Origin: Legionellales bacterium
GTDB lineage: Bacteria; Pseudomonadota; Gammaproteobacteria; Legionellales; Legionellaceae
Direction: 5' to 3'
Assembly: GCA_003489505.1 (NCBI GenBank)
Contig: DNMA01000172.1
Span: 1 to 9,317, forward strand
DNA length: 9,317 nucleotides
Shown here: in pieces, positions 1 to 7,272 of the stretch
How positions within the stretch are numbered: position 1 is the first letter of the stretch
How the letters are laid out: each line of letters starts with the position of its first letter
Translations under genes and position numbers: made by a program
Notes under the pieces: generated by a model
What the model was told of the DNA's origin: nothing
Database searches by the model: none
What the model saw: only the letters and a program-made list of their open reading frames with translations

Positions 1-55
1 GGTTTGGTTTGACCAACTTTTTTTAAATTTAGCAGTATAATTTGGAGTGATTAAT
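1..55 (+). other. Upstream edge: possible secY 3' tail and rpmJ leader
   Basis: In gammaproteobacteria rpmJ normally follows secY at the end of the spc operon. The first twelve bases can be read as Gly-Leu-Val-stop, which could be the last codons of secY. Another frame also closes early (stop at 24-26), so the sequence does not decide between them. The rest is AT-rich spacer with a GGAG Shine-Dalgarno at 44-47, eight bases before the rpmJ ATG. The secY reading rests on gene order alone. Confidence 0.3.
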
Positions 56-169
56 ATGAGAGTTAGAGCTTCAGTGAAAGCAATTTGCAGAAATTGTAAA
101 ATTATTAAACGTGCCGGTGTTGTACGTGTAATTTGCAAAGAAACAAGACATAAGCAAAGACAAGGTTAA
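56..169 (+). CDS. rpmJ: 50S ribosomal protein L36
   Basis: This 37-residue protein starts [18 protein letters not shown] and ends HKQRQG, the standard L36 pattern. It is a small zinc-ribbon protein of the large ribosomal subunit. The four zinc ligands of the zinc-binding form are visible as Cys11, Cys14, Cys27 and His32, so this is the metal-binding paralogue type and not the cysteine-free one. The ATG is preceded by GGAG at good spacing. Position just before rpsM matches the end of the spc operon in gammaproteobacteria. The length is the usual one for the family and nothing appears damaged. Confidence 0.96.
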   Translation: MRVRASVKAICRNCKIIKRAGVVRVICKETRHKQRQG

Positions 170-176
170 TGTTATA

Positions 177-205
177 TTGTTATTATTTTTTAAACAGTGT
201 ATCAT
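177..205 (+). promoter_or_regulatory. Candidate alpha-operon promoter (TTGTTA-17-TATCAT)
   Basis: TTGTTA at 177-182 (four of six matches to the -35 consensus) and TATCAT at 200-205 (five of six to the -10) are separated by exactly 17 bases. They lie in the rpmJ-rpsM spacer, where E. coli has its own alpha-operon promoter. Predicted initiation at about 211-213 falls in a run of nine T (208-216), which is unusual. It leaves an untranslated leader of about 27 bases. In DNA this AT-rich such boxes also arise by chance. Confidence 0.5.
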
Positions 206-238
206 TCTTTTTTTTTAACATGAATCGGAGATGTTTTA

Positions 239-595
239 ATGGCGCGCATAGCCGGAGTTAATATACCAGATAATAAACAACTTTGGATTGGATTAACTGG
301 TATATATGGAATTGGGCGAACAACTGCGTATAAATTGTGTGAAGCCACACAATTAGAGCCTATGACTAAAATTGGTCAACTGTCTGAACAACAATTAGAG
401 TTGTTGCGTCAAGAAATTGCTAAAATGACAGTAGAAGGTGACTTGCGTCGAGTTGTTAACATGAGCATTAAACGATTAATGGACTTAGGTTGTTACCGTG
501 GTCAAAGACATCGTAAAGGTTTACCATGTCGTGGACAACGTACAAAAACCAACGCACGTACCCGTAAAGGTCGTCGTAAGTCAGTTAACGGTTAA
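239..595 (+). CDS. rpsM: 30S ribosomal protein S13
   Basis: The 118-residue product has the usual length of bacterial S13. It opens with [10 protein letters not shown], contains the helix-two-turn-helix motif around [16 protein letters not shown] (residues 21-36), and ends in the basic tail with [17 protein letters not shown] that enters the decoding region near the tRNAs. S13 sits in the head of the small subunit and makes bridges to the large subunit. Its ATG has GGAG at 227-230, eight bases upstream. It is the first gene of the alpha operon, 69 bases after rpmJ and 14 bases before rpsK. The stretch [11 protein letters not shown] differs somewhat from the E. coli sequence but the fold residues are kept. 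Confidence 0.97.
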   Translation: MARIAGVNIPDNKQLWIGLTGIYGIGRTTAYKLCEATQLEPMTKIGQLSEQQLELLRQEIAKMTVEGDLRRVVNMSIKRLMDLGCYRGQRHRKGLPCRGQRTKTNARTRKGRRKSVNG

Positions 596-609
596 GTAAG
601 GTAAGTTCA

Positions 610-1005
610 ATGTCTATTAATAAATCAAAACAGAAAGTGCGTAAGAAAGTAAAACGTGTAGTTACTGACGGTATCGTTCACGTTCATGCTTCTTTCAATA
701 ACACTATTATTACTTTTACAGATCGACAAGGAAATGCTTTGTGCTGGGCTACTTCTGGTGGTTCTGGTTTCCGTGGTTCGCGTAAAAGTACTCCTTATGC
801 TGCACAGATCGCTACAGAACGCGCTGCGCAAGTTGCAAAGGAATATGGTGTTAAATCAGTAGCTGTATTTATACATGGCCCTGGACCAGGACGTGAATCT
901 ACAATTCGCGAATTGATCTCTCAAGATTTCAAAATCGTTGAATTAACAGACGTTACTGGTATTCCTCATAACGGCGTTAAGCCATCTAAAAAACGTCGTG
1001 TTTAA
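610..1005 (+). CDS. rpsK: 30S ribosomal protein S11
   Basis: The 131-residue product matches bacterial S11, which lies on the platform of the small subunit next to the mRNA exit path and the 16S 3' end. Visible hallmarks are [18 protein letters not shown] (residues 21-38), the [18 protein letters not shown] segment, the HGPGPGRE loop and the basic C-terminus [13 protein letters not shown]. The Asn121-Gly122 pair in PHNG corresponds to the site known to become isoaspartate in E. coli S11. The start is preceded by AAGG at 598-601. It lies between rpsM and rpsD, 15 bases before the latter, as in other alpha operons. No anomalies seen. Confidence 0.97.
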   Translation: MSINKSKQKVRKKVKRVVTDGIVHVHASFNNTIITFTDRQGNALCWATSGGSGFRGSRKSTPYAAQIATERAAQVAKEYGVKSVAVFIHGPGPGRESTIRELISQDFKIVELTDVTGIPHNGVKPSKKRRV

Positions 1006-1020
1006 ATTAGGAGTTAACGA

Positions 1021-1641
1021 ATGGCTAGATATTTAGGTCCTAAGTGTAAACTATCACGTCGTGAAGGGACAGATTTGTTCCTAAAAAGTGGTGTTCGGGA
1101 TCACAAATCAAAATGTAAAGCTGATAAATTGCCAGGGCAACATGGTGCCAATAAACCACGTTTAAACGATTATGGTGTTCAGCTTCGTGAAAAGCAAAAA
1201 ATTAAACGTTTATATGGTTTGTTAGAAAAACAATTCCATAGTTACTATATCAAAGCCGCTGCACAAAAAGGTGCAACTGGTGAAAACTTGATGGTTCTTT
1301 TAGAACGTCGTTTAGATAACGTTGTATACCGTTTAGGTTTTGCATCAACCAGAGCAGAAGCTCGTCAGTTGGTTTCACATCGTGGCGTTATGGTTAATGA
1401 ACAAATCGTTAATATTCCTTCATTCTTATGTTCTCCTGGCGATATTATTGCCCTAAGAGCAAAAGCGAAGGAACAGGGGCGTGTGAAGGCTGCCTTAGCA
1501 ATGTCTGAACAACGTGCATCCTGTGATTGGTTATCTGTTGAACCAACTAACTTCAAAGGTTCGTTCAAACAGAATCCATCATTTGATGATTTATCATCTC
1601 TCTATAACTTTAATCTGGTTGTCGAACTTTATTCTAAGTAA
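1021..1641 (+). CDS. rpsD: 30S ribosomal protein S4
   Basis: The 206-residue product equals E. coli S4 in length and aligns along its whole sequence, from MARYLGPK to IVELYSK. S4 is a primary 16S rRNA-binding protein that nucleates assembly of the small-subunit body. The N-terminal part has [13 protein letters not shown] and the PGQHG motif. The S4 RNA-binding domain runs from about residue 96 to 158 and includes [11 protein letters not shown] and [17 protein letters not shown]. In E. coli S4 also represses translation of this operon by binding a leader pseudoknot; whether that happens here is doubtful because the leader is short. AGGAG at 1009-1013 precedes the ATG. Only nine bases separate it from the rpoA Shine-Dalgarno and start region. 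Confidence 0.98.
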   Translation: MARYLGPKCKLSRREGTDLFLKSGVRDHKSKCKADKLPGQHGANKPRLNDYGVQLREKQKIKRLYGLLEKQFHSYYIKAAAQKGATGENLMVLLERRLDNVVYRLGFASTRAEARQLVSHRGVMVNEQIVNIPSFLCSPGDIIALRAKAKEQGRVKAALAMSEQRASCDWLSVEPTNFKGSFKQNPSFDDLSSLYNFNLVVELYSK

Positions 1642-1644
1642 ACT

Positions 1645-1649
1645 GGGAG
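1645..1649 (+). promoter_or_regulatory. rpoA Shine-Dalgarno (GGGAG), decides the start
   Basis: GGGAG ends ten bases before the ATG at 1660 but only one base before the in-frame TTG at 1651. The spacing therefore favours initiation at 1660, giving a protein that begins MYTDINEML, close in layout to other alpha subunits. Confidence 0.7.
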
Positions 1650-1659
1650 ATTGGTTTCA

Positions 1660-2643
1660 ATGTATACCGATATTAATGAAATGCTGGTTCCAAAAGCGCT
1701 TAAAGTTAATTCAGAAAATGCAAATTTTTCTAAAATTATTCTTGAGCCCCTTGAGCCTGGTTATGGGTTTACCTTAGGTAATGCCTTAAGACGTATTTTA
1801 TTGTCTTCCATGCCTGGTTTTGCAGTGACTGAAGTTTCAATTGATAATGTACAACATGAGTACAGCTCGATTGAGGGCGTAAAAGAAGATGTGATTAACA
1901 TCCTTTTAAACCTCAAACAATTAGCTGTTATACTATCTGTTGGCGAATCAGCAGAATTACTGATTGACAAAAAGGGACCTTGTATTGTTTACGCTTCTGA
2001 TATTCAATTGCCTCATGGCGTTGAAGTTATCAATCCTGAATTAAAAATTGCGCATTTAAATGAACATGCTCATTTAAATATGCGTATGAAAGTTGAGAAA
2101 GGGATTGGTTACATTACAACAGATGCGAATGCGGTTGCACATGATGAAACCTCAAGTCACACTGTAGGTCTTTTGAAATTAGATAGTATTTTTTCACCGG
2201 TTAAAAAAGTAGCTTATCATGTTGACCGTGCGCGTGTTGAAAACCGTACTGACTTAGATAAGTTAACCATTGAGTTAACCACCAATGGAACAATTGACCC
2301 TGAAGAAGCTATCCGTATTTCTGCAAGCATTTTACAGAAGCAACTTTCTGCATTTGTTGATTTACGTTTTGATCAACAAACAAAGTCACGTAATAACATG
2401 AATGATTTCGATCCGATGTTACTGCGTTCTGTAGATGATTTAGAATTAACAGTTCGTTCTGAGAATTGTTTAAAAGCAGAAAACATTCACTTGATTGGTG
2501 ACTTGGTTCAGAAAACAGAACAAGAACTGTTAAAAACACCTAATTTAGGTAAGAAGTCTTTAACAGAGATAAAAGATGTACTTGCTGCTCGTGGTTTATC
2601 TTTAGGTATGAAGATAGAATCTTGGCCACCTGAACAAGTATAA
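1660..2643 (+). CDS. rpoA: DNA-directed RNA polymerase subunit alpha
   Basis: The 327-residue protein compares with 329 in E. coli. The alpha subunit dimerises to start assembly of RNA polymerase, and its C-terminal domain contacts UP-element DNA and activators. The N-terminal domain shows [18 protein letters not shown] followed by ILLSSMPG (residues about 28-53), then RTDLDKL and [12 protein letters not shown] linker near residues 236-248 leads to the C-terminal domain with [16 protein letters not shown], in which Arg266 corresponds to the DNA-contacting Arg265 of E. coli, and [16 protein letters not shown]. The ATG at 1660 is chosen over the TTG at 1651 on Shine-Dalgarno spacing. The gene lies between rpsD and rplQ as expected, and both domains appear complete. 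Confidence 0.97.
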   Translation: MYTDINEMLVPKALKVNSENANFSKIILEPLEPGYGFTLGNALRRILLSSMPGFAVTEVSIDNVQHEYSSIEGVKEDVINILLNLKQLAVILSVGESAELLIDKKGPCIVYASDIQLPHGVEVINPELKIAHLNEHAHLNMRMKVEKGIGYITTDANAVAHDETSSHTVGLLKLDSIFSPVKKVAYHVDRARVENRTDLDKLTIELTTNGTIDPEEAIRISASILQKQLSAFVDLRFDQQTKSRNNMNDFDPMLLRSVDDLELTVRSENCLKAENIHLIGDLVQKTEQELLKTPNLGKKSLTEIKDVLAARGLSLGMKIESWPPEQV

Positions 2644-2662
2644 TTGATTTGAGGAGTTTAAC

Positions 2663-3025
2663 ATGAGACATCGTAATGCCGGACGCAAGTTAGGTCGTAC
2701 GTCCAGTCATCGAAAGGCTTTGTTTAAAAATCTTTCTATTGCTCTAATTGAGAATGAATTGATTAAAACAACATTGCCTAAAGCAAAAGATTTACGTAGC
2801 TACTTAGAACCTTTAATTACTGTAAGTAAGGAAGATTCTGTTGCAAATCGTCGATACATTTTCGATAGATTGCGTTCTAAATCAGCTGTAGGTAAATTAT
2901 TTACTGTTCTAGGTCCACGTTTTACACAAAGACCTGGTGGCTATTTAAGAATCATTAAATGTGGTTTCCGTGAAGGCGATAACGCTCCAATGGCAATCAT
3001 TGAAATGGTTGAACGTAGCAACTAA
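2663..3025 (+). CDS. rplQ: 50S ribosomal protein L17
   Basis: The 120-residue product matches bacterial L17, a large-subunit protein near the polypeptide exit tunnel. It begins [17 protein letters not shown] and contains [29 protein letters not shown] and the C-terminal [20 protein letters not shown] segment, all diagnostic. It is a few residues shorter than E. coli L17 because the nonconserved acidic tail is absent. GAGGAG at 2651-2656 lies six bases before the ATG. It is the last gene of the alpha operon, 19 bases after rpoA, with an intrinsic terminator starting within three bases of its stop codon. Confidence 0.97.
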   Translation: MRHRNAGRKLGRTSSHRKALFKNLSIALIENELIKTTLPKAKDLRSYLEPLITVSKEDSVANRRYIFDRLRSKSAVGKLFTVLGPRFTQRPGGYLRIIKCGFREGDNAPMAIIEMVERSN

Positions 3026-3027
3026 TT

Positions 3028-3056
3028 AAAAAGCTGGTGAAAACCAGCTTTTTTTT
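3028..3056 (+). terminator. Intrinsic terminator after rplQ, probably bidirectional
   Basis: GCTGGT (3033-3038) and ACCAGC (3043-3048) form a perfect stem closed by a GAAA tetraloop, extended by A-T pairs from the flanking A-run and T-run. Eight T (3049-3056) follow on the plus strand. On the minus strand the same hairpin is followed by five T, so it may also stop transcripts coming from icmF. It ends the alpha operon. Confidence 0.93.
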
Positions 3057-3475
3057 CACCTTTTTTTCATATAACAATTGTTCAAATTATTTTATGATTA
3101 TACTCAATACGCTATCTTTTAATTTATTCGACTCGTTTCACATAAAATAAACTAGCCATGAAAAATATATATTTTGAGGAAATGTCTGTTTATCATTTAG
3201 CTGAAAAATATGTTTATAAGAAATAACTAATAGTCTTTTTAAAAGAGGTCAAAATACAATAAGTTCAGAGTTTAATTATCAGTCACAACCCTTGGCTAGT
3301 CCTCAAGTCATATAAAACTCTTCGCTTTTTTGGTCATGCAAAATCTTAGTAGACCTTCTATGTGTCTATTTTTTCTACGAAAAAATGTTTATTTATCATA
3401 GCTAAAGAACCTCAGTAATATTTTAATCAATTTCAGTTTTTGCAATGGCTGGAATCAATTTAATGACTTGTACCA
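3057..3475. other. Convergent intergenic region without a recognisable gene
   Basis: About 420 AT-rich bases lie between the rplQ terminator and the icmF stop. All six frames are interrupted by frequent stops and no protein family is recognisable. Things seen are a perfect 10-base palindrome AACAATTGTT (3073-3082), a TACAAT box with a downstream long-range stem and T-run (3255-3331), a TAGAC/GTCTA stem before six T (3350-3374), a TTTTTTC/GAAAAAA inverted repeat (3369-3385), and a 17-codon frame leaving the icmF stop. It could be ordinary spacer or an eroded gene; the sequence does not decide. Confidence 0.6.
3255..3331 (+). ncRNA. Weak candidate small RNA
   Basis: TACAAT (3255-3260) resembles a -10 box, though no good -35 is present. 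Predicted initiation near 3267 coincides with AGAGTTT (3267-3273), which can pair with AAACTCT (3315-3321) across a 41-base loop. A run of six T follows at 3326-3331. The result would be a transcript of about 65 nucleotides closed by its own end stem. Each element is weak in AT-rich DNA, and the stem is not adjacent to a tight terminator loop, so this is only a candidate. Confidence 0.15.
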
Positions 3476-3476
3476 T
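3423..3476 (-). CDS. 17-codon frame overlapping the icmF stop
   Basis: The icmF stop codon TAA overlaps an ATG as TAATG, exactly as the dotU stop overlaps the icmF start. The frame encodes MVQVIKLIPAIAKTEID and then stops. No Shine-Dalgarno is evident, but coupling could supply ribosomes. It may be the eroded beginning of a former third gene of the operon, a short coupled peptide, or chance. I do not recognise the peptide. Beyond its stop the three minus-strand frames are closed repeatedly, so no frameshifted continuation can be shown. Confidence 0.2.
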   Translation of the reverse strand: MVQVIKLIPAIAKTEID

Positions 3477-6367
3477 TAGTTGATTATTTTTTCTTCTAAT
3501 TCGAAATGATTTAAAATGCCTGGTGTGAATGGATTGAGTAAGGTGCTGGTTTTTAGGAGGTATCTACCGGAGTTGCCATTAATTTCTAGTAAAATTTGTA
3601 AGGCGCTGGGGTCATTGGGGTCTGCTAAGACATTAACTTGTTGAAGTAATTTGAAAAACCCCCAATATCCTGTCTCATCTATTTCAAAATTTTGTCCATC
3701 TATAGTTTGAATTTTAAGACTAGAATTTAATTGTGGCCAGGTTAAATTATTGACATAAGCAGATTCTTGCTGGTTGTCATTTAAAGATTGTTCACCAATA
3801 CTGAGTTTCAGCTGACCGATAACAGGGTCGAGTGACATTTTTTCTAAACTAAACTGAATTCTTGTGTTGCTGGCATTATTGGGGAAAAACATATTGGTAA
3901 TGACATTAGCCTGAATGAATGCATCAATGGTTGCACTGTTGATATTAAACTGTTTGTCATTGATAGCTTTTAGTTCCCACTGTGCTTGATTTGTATTGAT
4001 AAACGGTAAGAGATACTCTCTAAAAAATTGTTGAATTCTGCCATTTGGTGAGAAAAACTCTTCAAATTTACTGATGCTTATTTCTTGACCTGTTTCATTG
4101 AAAGGATAGGTTTTTTCGACTTCATTGGTATAGACTTGGTAGATTTGACTATGCCACTGTTCATTCAAATAGTTTTTCGTAGATTGGTATAGGCATAACC
4201 AAATATCATCATTGATTTGATTAAGCCATATTGTAAGAGGTTCTGGCAAGTGCTTAGCCATCTCACCTGAGCGATATAAGGTATCATTGTATTGAGTTTG
4301 ATTAAAATATGATCTCAAATATTGAAATGAGGCTTGTCCATGGTTATCAATGACGAGAAATGTGTTTGTAAAAGTTTTAAGGTCGTTCCAAAATTTACCT
4401 AGCCCCTTATTGGTATCTTGAGCAAATTGTAATTGAGTAAATTGGCTTGATATTTTTTGATTAAATAAATCATGTTGTTTTCGTATATTCGGCGCTGTTT
4501 CATGAATCATCATACCAATGATTTTTTCTAGTGAGTGTTGTTTTTCATAGTTTGAAAATAATTGGTTAGCTTCTGCAAAGGTATTAAAATGTTGAGGTTT
4601 AATACTTTTTCCAATGTTATTCCAGAAATTAATATATTGATTCGCATAGGTTTCTAAAACCTTTTCTTTTAAATCAGATGGAAGTTTTTGTTCAAGAATC
4701 CAGCTATCTTTTTGATATTGCTCTAAACCATTGATTAAAGCTTTTTGGGTTTGATAAAACCCTGATTTCGTAAATGTCTCTGGTAGCAAGAATTCTTGAG
4801 GTTGAAATCCTGCAAGATGAATTTTTTTCTGATGCGTGCTAATTCTATGATGAATCACTCGATAAGCGAGATACTCTGGTGGTAGAGCATTAAGAAGTGA
4901 TTGGGTTGAAACAATCGCAATGTCATCAGGGTTCCATTTAACTTTCCACATGAATTTTTTGAATAGTGGGATTTGCTGAGCTTGTTCGTTGTTTTTCAAA
5001 TGATGTTCCAACCATTGAATCACAAAAGCCGATTCATCAGTTTTTTGTGTGGTTAATATTTTGTAAACCTTTAATGCCATATAGCTTTGATAGATATCAT
5101 GATGGTGCATTTCGGCTTTAATTAAGTTTTCAAGTTCAGCGATGGCATGATTTTGATAAATTTTAAGCTCTGTATTATAAATTTGATGTTTTAAAGTTTT
5201 AATTTCTGCGGTTTGATTAAATAGAAAAGGTATCCTTTGTAGGTTTTCAAAACAAGACTCCAGCATGCTGAGTTTTTGCTGATGAGAAAAATGATGATTC
5301 CAGTAAGAGTGATTTTTAAGTTTAGCAGCAGTGTCATTTAATAAGAAATGAGAGTGAATGCTCATCCAAAAGATAGCGATGGAGGATAATACACCAAAGC
5401 CTAAAATCGAGAAATATCTTTTATCATGCCAAAAGGGCGCTTTGGGAACATACATGCCCAGCGCCTGACAGTGTTGTATGGCTCCTGCAATAAAGTAATG
5501 TCGATAGTTCACAGATTGCATCGAAGAGATGGGTGAAGTAAGAGTTAGGGCATTTTGAATTTTTTGATTTAGAAAATTGACGTTTTTTCCATTTTGTTCA
5601 GAGCAGGTAAAATATATACCATGCATTTGCGCTTTCGGATGCGTGATATTTTTTAGCATGTGTAAGAATTTAGATTCTAATAAGGCAATTTGCAAAGGGA
5701 ACTCTCTAATTAAAATCCTTTTTTTATTTCCTCTTGTTGTGTGGATTTTTGAGATAACGCCATGATTGAGATTATCAATAAAATTAGACCAAATTTCATT
5801 AAACCGTTGGGAGAGCTTGGTTTGTGCATGAATAGAGGGCAGAGAAAAGCCTAGAGGCTCTTCAAGTTCATATTGATGTGCCATACTAAAGTAATCAGTA
5901 AATCCAGTTATTTGGTCGAGCTTAGTCATTAAGATGCCTGATCGCACAGGATAATCAAGTGCCTGAATAAATAAATTCATATGATTAATATGTGTTTTAA
6001 TCATTTTATTTTGAGTATGATGGTCTTCAATCAGTAAATCTGAGATATCTATAAAAAAAAGAAAACCACTAATTTTTAGGTTTCTATGGCACTGGTTTAA
6101 TTTTTTAAACAATTGAGGCAGGCTCATCTGCATCTGTAGGAGCACATTTTGATTAATTTCAAGGATAATTCCTTGTTTATTATAAAAAATATTTAAATCA
6201 TGCTGATCATCAATATGGATGTGTTGGGTCTGGGCTTGCTTTAATGCAGAAGTTGAGCCTTGTTTTTCGAGACTAGTGGCAATTAAAAAAGATAAGTTTT
6301 TTTCAGAATTACTTTCCGCAAGACGACGTATGGTCAGAAATAATTGTTTTAGATAATTTTGCCCCAT
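3476..6367 (-). CDS. icmF: IcmF/TssM-family inner-membrane secretion protein
   Basis: This 963-residue protein belongs to the IcmF/TssM family, which pairs with DotU/TssL to support type IVB (Dot/Icm) or type VI secretion. The N-terminal part has family segments MTKLDQITGFTDYF (residues 147-160), REFPLQ (221-226) and HGIYFTCSEQNG (249-260). One membrane helix is seen at about 319-342, followed by a large presumed periplasmic region. That region carries LLNALPPEYLAYR (491-503) and, in the IcmF C-terminal domain, YPFN (754-757), FEEFFSPNGRIQQFF (768-782), LTWPQL (875-880), GYWGFFKLL (900-908) and NPF (945-947). TssM proteins usually have an N-terminal helix pair and a Walker A; here the pair is absent and the Walker A position is degenerate (SLEKQGSTSAL, 32-42). 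The length resembles Legionella IcmF more than typical TssM. The start overlaps the dotU stop (TAATG), with AGAGG ten bases upstream. Confidence 0.9.
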   Translation of the reverse strand: MGQNYLKQLFLTIRRLAESNSEKNLSFLIATSLEKQGSTSALKQAQTQHIHIDDQHDLNIFYNKQGIILEINQNVLLQMQMSLPQLFKKLNQCHRNLKISGFLFFIDISDLLIEDHHTQNKMIKTHINHMNLFIQALDYPVRSGILMTKLDQITGFTDYFSMAHQYELEEPLGFSLPSIHAQTKLSQRFNEIWSNFIDNLNHGVISKIHTTRGNKKRILIREFPLQIALLESKFLHMLKNITHPKAQMHGIYFTCSEQNGKNVNFLNQKIQNALTLTSPISSMQSVNYRHYFIAGAIQHCQALGMYVPKAPFWHDKRYFSILGFGVLSSIAIFWMSIHSHFLLNDTAAKLKNHSYWNHHFSHQQKLSMLESCFENLQRIPFLFNQTAEIKTLKHQIYNTELKIYQNHAIAELENLIKAEMHHHDIYQSYMALKVYKILTTQKTDESAFVIQWLEHHLKNNEQAQQIPLFKKFMWKVKWNPDDIAIVSTQSLLNALPPEYLAYRVIHHRISTHQKKIHLAGFQPQEFLLPETFTKSGFYQTQKALINGLEQYQKDSWILEQKLPSDLKEKVLETYANQYINFWNNIGKSIKPQHFNTFAEANQLFSNYEKQHSLEKIIGMMIHETAPNIRKQHDLFNQKISSQFTQLQFAQDTNKGLGKFWNDLKTFTNTFLVIDNHGQASFQYLRSYFNQTQYNDTLYRSGEMAKHLPEPLTIWLNQINDDIWLCLYQSTKNYLNEQWHSQIYQVYTNEVEKTYPFNETGQEISISKFEEFFSPNGRIQQFFREYLLPFINTNQAQWELKAINDKQFNINSATIDAFIQANVITNMFFPNNASNTRIQFSLEKMSLDPVIGQLKLSIGEQSLNDNQQESAYVNNLTWPQLNSSLKIQTIDGQNFEIDETGYWGFFKLLQQVNVLADPNDPSALQILLEINGNSGRYLLKTSTLLNPFTPGILNHFELEEKIIN

Positions 6368-7152
6368 TAGCTAAAGGCCTCTAAAGATACGGCAGTTTCT
6401 TCAAGTAATGCACTGGCTTCTTGTTTAAACCAAAACTGACTGAGGACTGCGATGCTTAGTAGGCAAATCCCTGCAGCTAAAATTAGTTTTTTAAAATGAA
6501 TTTTTTTAGAGTAAGTATCTGCTTTTAAGATATAATTTTTAAAAAGCTTATGGGTTTTATTGGTGCGATATTTTTGTATGGTTTGAAATAATGTTTCAAT
6601 CAAATTGTCTAAAGTGGCTCTGCCATTGTTATCCAGATGATATTTACCTTCATAACCAATTAATAAGCAGTAGTAGCTGAGCTCAATTAAATCAAGACAT
6701 TGCTCAGGATCCGTTAATAATTGATTCAGGATATTAAAGAAATGTTCTTGAGGATTAATATTATCGAGGGTAATGGGCGTAAATGCTTTAAAGGACTGAA
6801 TATCACCATGTAATCGAAGATAGTTTTTTCCTAATAACTCATCAATGGTTGCACATAAAAGATAGTTAGCAATTGAAAAAAATTCTTGAGAATAATGCAG
6901 TCTTTGCAGTCGACTATAAAAAGCCATGAATTCATGGGAAATGTCTGCTTGCAGTTCCTCAATGAGGGGCAGTTGTGTGGCAATATTGATGCGTTCAAGT
7001 AATGAAATTAAAGGGCTAGCTGCTGCAACCAGTGGATTGGTAAAGGCATCGGTAATAAATAATTTTGAGCGAAAATATCCCAGTTCAATTGGTAAATTCT
7101 GAACAGGTGGGATTTGTTTCATAAATGTAGCCGATAAAGTTTCGGCAAGCAT
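6367..7152 (-). CDS. dotU: DotU/IcmH (TssL-family) inner-membrane protein
   Basis: The 261-residue product is a DotU/TssL family protein, the partner of IcmF. In Legionella the pair stabilises the Dot/Icm complex; in type VI systems TssL-TssM form the membrane core. The family signature NPLVAAASPLISLLERI lies at residues 39-55, followed by YLLCATIDELL (97-107) and LDLIELSYYCLLIGYEGKY (153-171). A single membrane helix at about 223-242 anchors the C-terminus, leaving a periplasmic tail of about 19 residues. No OmpA-like peptidoglycan-binding extension is present, unlike some long TssL proteins. AAGGAG at 7159-7164 sits six bases before the ATG, so the start is firm. It is translationally coupled to icmF and separated from ctpA by a terminator. 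Confidence 0.92.
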   Translation of the reverse strand: MLAETLSATFMKQIPPVQNLPIELGYFRSKLFITDAFTNPLVAAASPLISLLERINIATQLPLIEELQADISHEFMAFYSRLQRLHYSQEFFSIANYLLCATIDELLGKNYLRLHGDIQSFKAFTPITLDNINPQEHFFNILNQLLTDPEQCLDLIELSYYCLLIGYEGKYHLDNNGRATLDNLIETLFQTIQKYRTNKTHKLFKNYILKADTYSKKIHFKKLILAAGICLLSIAVLSQFWFKQEASALLEETAVSLEAFS

Positions 7153-7179
7153 TTTTCACTCCTTATAGGTTTAATAAAA

Positions 7180-7208
7180 ATCATACGCTATGTGAGGCCA
7201 TTTGAGAA
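7180..7208 (-). promoter_or_regulatory. Candidate dotU promoter, proximal
   Basis: On the minus strand TTCTCA (7208-7203) and TATGAT (7185-7180) are 17 bases apart, with four and five of six consensus matches. Initiation would fall about 20 bases before the dotU ATG, leaving room for the AAGGAG. It lies downstream of the ctpA terminator, where a promoter for dotU-icmF is needed. Confidence 0.4.
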
Positions 7209-7223
7209 GTAGAAAAGACATTA

Positions 7224-7229
7224 ATTATA
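7224..7229 (-). promoter_or_regulatory. Candidate dotU promoter -10 box, distal
   Basis: A perfect TATAAT (7229-7224, minus strand), directly preceded by TG, lies 71 bases before the dotU ATG. No good -35 occurs at 16-18 bases; the nearest, TTACAA (7249-7244), has only 14 bases of spacer. It is an alternative or additional start site to the proximal candidate. Confidence 0.35.
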
Positions 7230-7272
7230 CAGAAAAAGTTTTTTTGTAATGTTTGGGGGTTTTGAGGGTATT

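Noticed and set aside
9..41. TTGACC (9-14) and a perfect TATAAT (36-41) before rpmJ
   Set aside because: The spacer is 21 bases, too long, and initiation near 48 would fall after the rpmJ Shine-Dalgarno, so it would not give a normally translated rpmJ message.
625..831. Minus-strand frame inside rpsK, and similar antisense frames in rpsD, rpoA, icmF and ctpA
   Set aside because: They lie wholly within well-supported genes and their products look like reversed coding sequence.
1514..1777. Plus-strand frame across the rpsD-rpoA junction
   Set aside because: It is an out-of-frame shadow of two clear genes and shows no family features.
3158..3226. Tiny plus-strand frames starting at ATG 3158 and ATG 3182 (14 codons each)
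   Set aside because: They are very short, unlike any known family, and the GAGG before the second lies too close to its ATG.
3267..3325. tRNA-like shape from the AGAGTTT/AAACTCT 7-bp stem
   Set aside because: The enclosed 41 bases are too few and contain no anticodon or T-arm pattern.
3350..3374. TAGAC/GTCTA stem followed by six T on the plus strand as a terminator
   Set aside because: Only five pairs with a nine-base loop, low GC, and no plus-strand gene upstream after the strong rplQ terminator.
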